Part shown: in pieces, positions 1-5,289 of the stretch
Layout of the letters: every line of letters starts with the position of its first letter
Numbering within the stretch: position 1 is the first letter of the stretch
From: an uncultured Candidatus Altimarinota bacterium
GTDB taxonomy: Bacteria; Patescibacteriota; Gracilibacteria; BD1-5; JAGOOR01
Length of the DNA: 5,289 nt
Assembly (NCBI GenBank): GCA_937920005.1
Contig: CALETF010000087.1
Coordinates: 1-5,289, forward strand
Direction of reading: 5' to 3'
Made by a program: the position numbers and the translations under genes
The notes under the pieces: model-generated
Seen by the model: only the letters and a program-made list of their open reading frames with translations
Databases searched by the model: none
Told to the model about the DNA's origin: nothing

Positions 1-179
1 CTATCCTGCACACTGCCTCGGTAGGCATTATGCAGATCATACAATTCCTCCGGGTTTCGACCACGTAAATCCTCCACTCGTGTAATACCCAAATTGGCTA
101 AATCTTGAGCGATTGTTTTTCAGATTCAGGGGATTTGTTCTAAAATTTTAGAATTTTCATGTCTTATTGACGTAATCAT
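1..179 (-). CDS. Cdd1-family (pathogenicity locus) helix-hairpin-helix protein, 5' part; runs off the window
   Basis: The first 59 codons of a small protein are visible; the 3' end lies beyond base 1. With TGA read as Gly, residues 15-27 read Q-I-P-G-I-G-K-T-I-A-Q-D-L, a helix-hairpin-helix of the sort that binds the DNA backbone. L-G-I-T-R-V-E-D-L-R-G follows (30-40), then N-P-E-E-L-Y (42-47) and R-G-S-V-Q-D (54-59). From memory this order matches the Cdd1/pathogenicity-locus family of short (about 90-residue) proteins, whose molecular role is not established. Gly18 and Gly20 are TGA codons (126-128 and 120-122), so standard-code gene callers stop after P17. I chose the ATG at 179 because AAGGA precedes it by 4 nt; the in-frame ATG at 191 has no such site. 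The start overlaps the helicase end by 32 nt, suggesting translational coupling. Composition (about 40-50% G+C) resembles pnp more than the helicase. Family call is good, function unknown. Confidence 0.8.
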
Positions 180-2859
180 TGTATCCTTCATTAAAAGATG
201 ATATAAGGAAGTCTTCTGGTAACTTTGTGAATTCAGATTCAGAAATGAAATAAAGATTTTGTTTTGTTCTCGTAAGGGCAACATAAAATAATCTTCTTTG
301 TTCTTCAAGGATTGAAAGGGGAGTATTTCAAAATATTCTTTCAAATGGGTAATCGGGGTGTAGGAATGGAAATTTTGTGTTTCCTTTATCTTCATTTTTT
401 CACACCTGTAAAAGAATACATATATCTGCCTCAGCTCATTTTGATTTATGGACTGTTTGCATGGTTATGTCTTTGTCTAATTTCTTTTCTATCTCTTCTT
501 TTTTAATATTTTGCTCTCCATATTGTCTTTCTAAAAGCATAACATATGCGTCAATAAGCTCTATTTTTTTAAAAGGAGTCGTATTAAATGGTGACATGAT
601 TAGAAAAGTTGTTTTTTTGTCTTGTTTTTTTCATTCTAAGATTATTTCACAGCAGTATTTTAAATAACGAGCTTTTTTTAGTTCTTTTCTATCATTATCT
701 GTGAAATAAATGCTATCTTTTCCATATTCCTCAATTTCTTCTTTTCTACACTCAATGAATATATCTCATATGTATTTTCATTGTATTGAGCCATGGTGAT
801 TTTTCCCACAAATAGTTCATTCTCCTAGACCATACATGAGATTATTTGATATGTTCACGATTTCATGAGGACATCGCCATGTTTTTAATAATCCTAATCG
901 TTTTCCTCCAATAAAAAGCTTCTCGAATTCTTTATAAAATCTTTCTTCTGATCCAGAAAAACTATTAATCAGTTGCCAATCATCACCAACACAAACTATT
1001 CTGATATTTGGATTGTATTCAATAATGGTTGATATGAGTTCATAATAGAGCTGAGAAAAGTCTTGATATTCATCAATCATCAAGTATTTAATTGTGCCTA
1101 GGTTTGTTTTCAATCAGAATTTCTTGCTCACGCTAATCTCGATATCTCACTTTTCTTTATGTATTTTTTTTGTTGCATCTATGAGGATGTCATTGAAGTC
1201 TTTTTTTCATGTCTTTTTGAGCTTTTCCTGGTATAGAGAGTAGCATTGTTGGGCAAAACTATAAAGCATGCCAACTCTTCATTCGTGAAATAGTTCATTT
1301 GTGAGTATTTTTTTGGAGACTTCTTCTGGCGACCACTTCCTTTGCTTACATTTATTTATAAACTGTTCTACCATTTTTTCTATTTTTGTTTTGAAATTTT
1401 CCACAACTCGTTTTATTAATTCTTCTTCTGGTAGTTTTTTGCAGATTATTCAGTTTTTTTCGAGCGTTTCTTTTATCTTTTGTTCAAACAATTCTCTTGC
1501 GCCGAGGTGGTTAGAATAGTCTATATCATTTATTGAAAATTCTATCAATCTATTATCGTATTTTTCTTTCCAATACTGCCTTTTCCATTCCATTTCTTCT
1601 CTATATTTTTCCCATGTTGTGTTCCAATCAGGATTGATTTTCTTATCCAAATCAAATTCATTAATTCACCAAAATTCAATCCATACTTTTTTAGGAAAGA
1701 TTTTTCCTAAAAAATCTGGCTTTACAAGAAAATCATCTAATCGAAAATCCGGAGAATATCATCGTATATTTTTTTTCTTATTTCAGTATTGTTCGGTCCA
1801 TTCGTAGGAGTATTTGATATCGTGTTCAAATAAAAAATCCGCTATCCATTTTTCTGCTTTTGATTTAACCGTTATATTTTCACCAAGAAGAGTTTGATAA
1901 TTTAATCATCGTACAATTTCATAATATTCTTTCGAAGAAAATCACTTATTATTTATAAATTCTTCATATTCCACTGATGATTCTTCTCCAGATTTTTCGG
2001 TCCTAAAAATCTCATAAACAAGCTTTTTTATATCTTCTCTTTGAAATAAATCCTGTATAACATGCCTAACGACATTATTTAATGTTAAGTCGACATCTTG
2101 TTGGTCTTTTTCATCTTGTATAGGAATTTCTTTATCTTCATAATCTAACGAGCCTATTCTCCCCGCTAAACTATGAAATGTCATAGCATTTTCAAATCTA
2201 TCAATGCTTTTTTCTTTAAATTTACCTTCTTTTTCCTTGTTGCCATTTAAATCTTCAACGGCTGACCTATTGAATGCAAGAAAAATTATATCTTCTTTTT
2301 TAAATCAGCATTCATTGAGGAGAAAATGGGTTTTTCGTACGAGGGTTGTAGTTTTTCATGATCAAGCTCGTGCCTGGAGCAATATTCTTGGTCAAAAATC
2401 TATGAGAAATAACTTCTGTTCTTCTGAAAGAGTATCAGGAAATATTTCACGATACTTTTTTATGTATCTGTAGAATGCATTTTTTTTCTTATTAACTATC
2501 GCTTGATCTGCAGTATTGATTCAGTTTTCTTGTAATATTTTTTCTCATTCTAACCACTCTCATTTATCTAATTTTTCTTGATACCTAATTAATATATTTT
2601 CTTGAGAATTTTCCAGAAATTTCTCCAAAGTTGCATTATTTACTGGACGATTTTGATCTTTTTTGGTTGGACTACTAATCAATTCACTTACTTCTTTTAT
2701 TATGACGGTATCACTCCGAGTACTCGGTAGTATTATGTCTTTGATTAGATGTTTATGTTGTATCCTTAGATTTATTTTGTCTTCATGAATAATTTTCCAC
2801 CATTTTCATCAATAAAATATATTGTTCCCATCCCATTTTATTTCTTCCTTTTTTACCAT
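148..2859 (-). CDS. UvrD/Rep-superfamily (SF1A) DNA helicase, helicase IV-like, with PD-(D/E)XK nuclease-like insertion; UGA read as Gly
   Basis: This is a 903-residue ATP-dependent DNA translocase/helicase, readable only with TGA=Gly. It has about 27 in-frame TGA codons, no internal TAA/TAG, and ends in TAA. Motifs in order: Q motif L-S-E-E-Q (Q148); Walker A A-G-S-G-K-T (165-170, both Gly are TGA); Ia F-L-A-F-N-R-S-A (193-200); Ib T-F-H-S-L-A (227-232); Walker B/II D-E-Y-Q-D (596-600); III V-G-D-D-W-Q with F-S-G (624-636); IV T-W-R (660-662); V T-V-H-K-S-K-G (802-808, Gly is TGA); VI E-E-Q-R-R-L-F-Y-V-A-L-T-R (852-864). G-D-D-W-Q and the short 2B-type region resemble helicase IV (HelD) more than UvrD, PcrA or RecB. 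Residues about 330-445 form a nuclease-like insertion (E336, P370-D371, E395). The ATG at 2859 is 11 nt after the pnp stop, with a weak A-A-G-A-G site overlapping that stop. Roughly a quarter G+C in sampled lines, unlike pnp. Role in repair, recombination or defence is inference; helicase identity is near certain. Confidence 0.94.
184..188 (-). promoter_or_regulatory. Ribosome binding site for the Cdd1-family gene
   Basis: AAGGA on the minus strand lies 4 nt before the ATG at 179. It sits inside the helicase coding sequence, about 35 nt before that gene's stop. It is the better of two possible sites and decides the start; the ATG at 191 is preceded by an AT-rich stretch with no purine-rich motif. 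Confidence 0.5.
1525..1872 (-). other. PD-(D/E)XK nuclease-like domain inserted in the helicase (residues about 330-445)
   Basis: This segment lies between motifs Ib and II, where classic UvrD/HelD proteins carry a helical 1B region. It opens with V-K-S-K-A-E-K-W-I-A-D-F-L (331-343), a helix with a candidate acidic residue E336. Y-S-P-D-F-R-L (368-374) follows with D371, then V-W-I-E-F-W-G (392-398) with E395. Later comes E-M-E-W-K-R-Q-Y-W-K (422-431), then R-L-I-E-F (437-441). The order helix-E, PD, hydrophobic strand with E fits restriction-endonuclease-like folds. The usual E-x-K lysine is absent (W397 sits there); K426 could substitute, or the domain may only bind DNA. The family pattern is from memory; activity is inference. 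Confidence 0.6.
1687..1714. repeat. Perfect 12-bp inverted repeat inside the helicase gene
   Basis: The arms are 1687-1698 (six T, then AGGAAA) and 1703-1714 (TTTCCT, then six A), separated by GATT. The structure sits in the nuclease-like segment and encodes the D-F-L-G-K-I-F-P-K-K stretch around residues 382-391. It resembles an intrinsic terminator stem but lacks a separate U-tract on either strand. It may be a chance product of A/T-rich coding. Confidence 0.5.
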
Positions 2860-2870
2860 AATCGATTCTC

Positions 2871-5018
2871 TTACATCTTCTGCAATCCGATTCGTCCTTT
2901 CTCATTATCGACCTGGATAACTTTTACATGGACTTTGTCTCCTGTGTTTACGACATCTTCGACGCGAGCGATACGCTTATCAGAGAGTTTGCTGATATGG
3001 ATCATACCAGATTTTCCTCCACCGATTTCGACGATAGCTCCCACACCTTCGAGGATTTTCACGACTTCACCATCGAATTCTTGACCGACTTCGATTTCAC
3101 GGACGATATTTTCGATAGCTTTTTTCGCACCTTCACCAGCTTCTTTGCTTGGTCCAGTGATGACGACTGTTCCATCATCTTCGATAGAGATCTCTACGCC
3201 GAAGTATTTCTGCATGTCCTGGATAGTTTCACCACCTTTACCGATGACCATACCGATTTTCTCAGGATTGATCTTCATAGAGATGAGTGCTGGAGCACGA
3301 GGAGAGACTTCTGCACGAGGTTTGTCGAGAGCTTTGAGCATGCCCTGGAGGATAAATTCACGAGAGCCTTTTGCTTGTTCGAATACTTCTCGGACGATAG
3401 CGAGTGTGAGACCGTCAATCTTTGTATCCATCTGGAGCGCTGTGATACCTTTTCGAGTACCAGCGACTTTGAAATCCATATCACCGAGGAAATCCTCTTG
3501 AGCCTGGATATCTGAGAGGATGACATATTTGCCTGTATCATCATCGAAGACCATACCCATAGCGACACCAGAGACTGGCGCAGAGATAGGGACACCAGCA
3601 TCCATGAGGGCGAGTGTCGATCCACAGACTGAGCCCATAGAGCTCGAGCCATTACAGGTGTGGACTTCAGAGACGACACGGACTGTGTAGCCAAATTCTT
3701 CTACTTTTGGGAGGACAGGGATAAGGGCTTTTTCAGCGAGATTTCCGTGACCAACTTCACGACGACCGACTCCACGCATAGCACGGACTTCACCGACTGA
3801 ATAAGGAGGGAAGTTGTAGTGGTGCATGTAGCGACGCTCGTATTCTGGGTACATACCTTCGACGAGTTCATTATCGAGTGGACCACCGAGAGTCGCAATA
3901 GAGAGGACTGATGTGACACCACGACGGAAATGACCTGAACCGTGTGTAAGAGGGAGGAGACCAACTTCACAGTTGATAGGACGTACTTCATCACCCTTTC
4001 GACCATCGAGACGACGACCTGTTTCGAGGACGTTTTTTCGCATGATTTTTTTGACGTACTTGTAGACGAGTTCTCCGATTTCGTTGCCGTTCAATTCCTC
4101 CGTGTCTTCTGTGTAGCCGAGAGCTGTCTTTGTTTCTTCGATGAGGTGCTCGAGAGCGTGGTGAAAGTCGATTTTACCGATATTGTAGAGCGCTTCGATT
4201 TTCTCTGGAGAGAGCGTCGCAAAGACTTTTTCTTCGAGACCAGCGATACCAGCCTTTATATCGAGATCCATTTTTGTAATTGGATATTTTGCTTCGACGG
4301 TTGCGATGAAGTCCTTCTGAGCAGCAGAGAGGTCAGCGAGGACTTTCTGAGCGTATTCAAACCCACGCATCACCATTTCTTCTGATGCTTCTTTTCCGCC
4401 CATTTCAACCATCGTTATGATTGATGAAGTACCAGCGACGACGAGCTCGTAGAGAGCATTATTTACTTCTTCAAATGTCGGATCAAAGATCATACCACCG
4501 TCTTCCATAACCGCGAGACGGACACCAGAGACAGCGTCTTCAAATTGGTGAACACCAGCGAGCTGGAGAGCGATGCTCGCACCTGTGATACCCCAGACAC
4601 CGAAGTCTTGTTTTCCAGTGGCAGAGTAAATCGTTGGAATAATCTGGACTTCGTTTGTTGTGCCTTTTGGGAACATCGGACGAATAGGTCGGTCGATGAG
4701 ACGAGAGTTGAGAATAGCACTTGTCGCAGGACGAGCTTCACGCTTGTTAAAACGTCCACCGCCGATATGGCCAGTAGAGTAAAAACGCTCTTGATAGTCG
4801 ACAGAGAGAGGGAAGAAGTCTGCTCCTGGTTTACCTTTTTTTGAGACACCAACAGTGGTGAGGAGGATGTGGCCGAGTTCATCTTTGATTGTGACTGCGC
4901 CATCGATGAGGAGGGCAAACGTACCAGTTTCAAAGGTGTAGGTCTTACCAGCGATAGTATAAGACTTTGAAATCGGAGTAATCTCTCCGACATTGTTGTC
5001 GCGAATACCTGAAATCAT
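2871..5018 (-). CDS. pnp: Polynucleotide phosphorylase (PNPase)
   Basis: A complete 715-residue 3'-to-5' exoribonuclease that degrades RNA with phosphate, releasing nucleoside diphosphates; cytoplasmic, usually trimeric. Domains: first RNase PH domain (about 15-150, with F-N-K-R at 90-93 and R-L-I-D-R-P-I-R-P at 106-114), helical linker, second RNase PH domain (about 325-555), KH (about 580-640, G-K-G-G at 593-596) and S1 (about 645-715). Catalytic positions known from E. coli are kept: H424 in G-H-G, D509, D515 and K517 in E-D-F-L-G-D-M-D-F-K, and the phosphate-site N-G-S-S-S at 456-460. The ATG at 5018 is the only plausible start: a TAG lies in frame 15 codons upstream with no ATG/GTG/TTG between. 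No Shine-Dalgarno motif precedes it (the 5' side is U-rich). All of about 81 glycines are GGN, none TGA, unlike the next gene. About 50% G+C where sampled. It heads the operon and stops with TAA. Confidence 0.98.
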   Translation of the reverse strand: MISGIRDNNVGEITPISKSYTIAGKTYTFETGTFALLIDGAVTIKDELGHILLTTVGVSKKGKPGADFFPLSVDYQERFYSTGHIGGGRFNKREARPATSAILNSRLIDRPIRPMFPKGTTNEVQIIPTIYSATGKQDFGVWGITGASIALQLAGVHQFEDAVSGVRLAVMEDGGMIFDPTFEEVNNALYELVVAGTSSIITMVEMGGKEASEEMVMRGFEYAQKVLADLSAAQKDFIATVEAKYPITKMDLDIKAGIAGLEEKVFATLSPEKIEALYNIGKIDFHHALEHLIEETKTALGYTEDTEELNGNEIGELVYKYVKKIMRKNVLETGRRLDGRKGDEVRPINCEVGLLPLTHGSGHFRRGVTSVLSIATLGGPLDNELVEGMYPEYERRYMHHYNFPPYSVGEVRAMRGVGRREVGHGNLAEKALIPVLPKVEEFGYTVRVVSEVHTCNGSSSMGSVCGSTLALMDAGVPISAPVSGVAMGMVFDDDTGKYVILSDIQAQEDFLGDMDFKVAGTRKGITALQMDTKIDGLTLAIVREVFEQAKGSREFILQGMLKALDKPRAEVSPRAPALISMKINPEKIGMVIGKGGETIQDMQKYFGVEISIEDDGTVVITGPSKEAGEGAKKAIENIVREIEVGQEFDGEVVKILEGVGAIVEIGGGKSGMIHISKLSDKRIARVEDVVNTGDKVHVKVIQVDNEKGRIGLQKM

Positions 5019-5126
5019 AGGAAAAAATTGAGAAAATAAGCGCTTCAGAGGAAGAGCCTAGACTTACGCCATAACTGAAATCTATCAGTTATCGAGCAAA
5101 TCCAGAGATTCTTCTCACGTGAAAAC
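5019..5126 (-). promoter_or_regulatory. pnp 5' leader with two stem-loops
   Basis: About 108 nt separate the predicted transcription start (near 5126) from the pnp ATG. A perfect 8-bp stem with a 6-nt loop lies at 5071-5092 (ATAACTGA/TCAGTTAT). A weaker stem with one mismatch and a CTCT loop lies at 5040-5057. A two-codon ORF, ATG GCG TAA (5064-5072), begins at the end of the first stem. In E. coli the pnp leader stem-loop is cut by RNase III and PNPase then destabilises its own mRNA. The leader here would suit similar autoregulation, but that is inference. No Shine-Dalgarno is visible before the pnp ATG. Confidence 0.4.
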
Positions 5127-5132
5127 AGGCGA

Positions 5133-5161
5133 ATTATAGGGATTTTTTTGAAAAAAGCGAA
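5133..5161 (-). promoter_or_regulatory. Predicted sigma70-type promoter for pnp operon
   Basis: A consensus -10 (TATAAT) reads on the minus strand at 5138-5133. At 17-nt spacing the -35 position (5161-5156) is TTCGCT, matching 3 of 6 consensus bases. The spacer is T- and A-tract rich. The -35 overlaps the tail of the upstream terminator, a common compact arrangement. Transcription would begin near 5126, close to the 8-bp palindrome TCACGTGA (5115-5122). Confidence 0.5.
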
Positions 5162-5186
5162 AAAAAGACTTCATTATTTTGAAGTC
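5160..5186 (-). terminator. Intrinsic terminator of the upstream transcription unit
   Basis: On the minus strand a perfect 7-bp stem GACTTCA/TGAAGTC (arms 5180-5186 and 5167-5173) encloses a 6-nt A-rich loop. A run of seven T follows (5166-5160), with more T-rich sequence after TCGC. It lies upstream of the pnp promoter, so it ends transcription of whatever lies beyond base 5289. Confidence 0.75.
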
Positions 5187-5202
5187 GTTGGTTTTTATAT
5201 TT

Positions 5203-5289
5203 TGGAGCCGATGATAGGAACGAGTTTCACACCGAGCGAGCGAGGAGTGAGTAAAACGAAGTGAGTTGAACTTGCGACCGCAAAAGTCT
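5203..5289 (-). other. tRNA-like or repeat-derived 3' segment of the upstream unit (unresolved)
   Basis: On the minus strand the segment ends in CATCGGC-T-CCA (5213-5203), like a tRNA acceptor 3' strand with discriminator U and encoded CCA. It also contains GGTCGCAAGTTCAA (5279-5266), like a variable loop plus T-stem and T-loop start. The two parts are separated by about 50 nt rich in CTCAC/CTCGC, and GCAAG does not pair with the CCTAT before the acceptor strand, so it does not fold as a normal tRNA. All three minus frames are nearly open here, and one ends in TAA at 5195, so the C-terminus of a protein cannot be excluded. The 5' side is outside the window. Confidence 0.25.
5234..5265. repeat. 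Degenerate GAGYGA-type tandem repeat
   Basis: On the plus strand the stretch is built from short units: GAGCGAGCGAG, GAGTGAG, then AACGAAGTGAG. It is purine-rich and quasi-periodic (4-6 nt), unlike the surrounding sequence. It fills the middle of the tRNA-like segment. Copy number elsewhere in the genome cannot be judged from here. Confidence 0.4.

Noticed and set aside
192..395. Upstream extension of the Cdd1-family frame to an ATG at 395
   Set aside because: This part is antiphase to the helicase motif VI region, which is conserved in the helicase frame, and has no family similarity. The family pattern begins near residue 12 from the 179 start.
2716..2727. Perfect 12-bp palindrome CCGAGTACTCGG
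   Set aside because: It is inside the helicase N-terminal coding region with no flanking symmetry or second copy seen; probably chance.
148..2859. Helicase as a decayed pseudogene or a set of small separate genes
   Set aside because: Every interruption is TGA in one constant frame, TAA/TAG are absent until 148, and all helicase motifs are intact once TGA is Gly.
148..2859. TGA read as tryptophan (table 4) or selenocysteine
   Set aside because: Trp or Sec cannot replace both Walker A glycines, the motif V glycine and the HhH G-I-G. About 27 sites in one protein is also far too many for selenocysteine.
2928..3515. Open frame of 195 codons on the plus strand
   Set aside because: It lies wholly antisense to pnp, is Asp/Phe/Ser-rich and low in complexity, and mirrors pnp codon bias. 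The other plus-strand frames within pnp fail for the same reasons.
5115..5122. Palindrome TCACGTGA just after the predicted start site as an operator
   Set aside because: Eight bases, a single copy and no flanking symmetry; too weak to call.
5203..5289. A complete tRNA-Gly gene
   Set aside because: The T-stem halves do not pair, about 50 nt intervene, and the 5' half is outside the window; kept only as an unresolved segment.

Overview
The window almost certainly comes from a bacterium that reads UGA as glycine (translation table 25), so a member of Candidatus Gracilibacteria (BD1-5) or Candidatus Absconditabacteria (SR1) in the CPR/Patescibacteria. With the standard code the left half looks like debris. 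If TGA is read as Gly, one uninterrupted 903-residue helicase appears, in a single frame and with no TAA or TAG. The glycines that become TGA are invariant family positions: both glycines of the Walker A A-G-S-G-K-T, the Gly of helicase motif V (H-K-S-K-G), and the G-I-G hairpin of the next gene. This rules out decay, frameshifts and UGA=Trp.

Layout: all genes lie on the minus strand and are read from right to left. (1) Right edge (about 5195-5289): the tail of an upstream transcription unit, with a degenerate GAGYGA-type repeat and tRNA-like ends, followed by a clean intrinsic terminator (5160-5186). (2) 5019-5161: a promoter (TATAAT) whose -35 overlaps the terminator tail, then a leader of about 108 nt with a perfect 8-bp hairpin. 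(3) 2871-5018: pnp, a complete polynucleotide phosphorylase. (4) 148-2859: a UvrD/Rep-superfamily helicase resembling helicase IV, with a PD-(D/E)XK nuclease-like insertion, starting 11 nt after the pnp stop. (5) 1-179: the start of a small helix-hairpin-helix protein of the Cdd1 ('pathogenicity locus') family. It overlaps the helicase 3' end by 32 nt and runs off the window.

The tight spacing suggests one operon joining an RNA-decay enzyme to a DNA helicase/nuclease-like protein and a DNA-binding-type HhH protein. The most notable feature is the contrast in composition and codon use. By hand count, pnp (about half G+C) uses no TGA for its roughly 81 glycines, while the helicase (about a quarter G+C where sampled) uses TGA for about 27 of 51. 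The helicase looks like an AT-rich gene inserted between two genes of more balanced composition, probably from a donor with the same code. I see no CRISPR array, insertion sequence or complete RNA gene.
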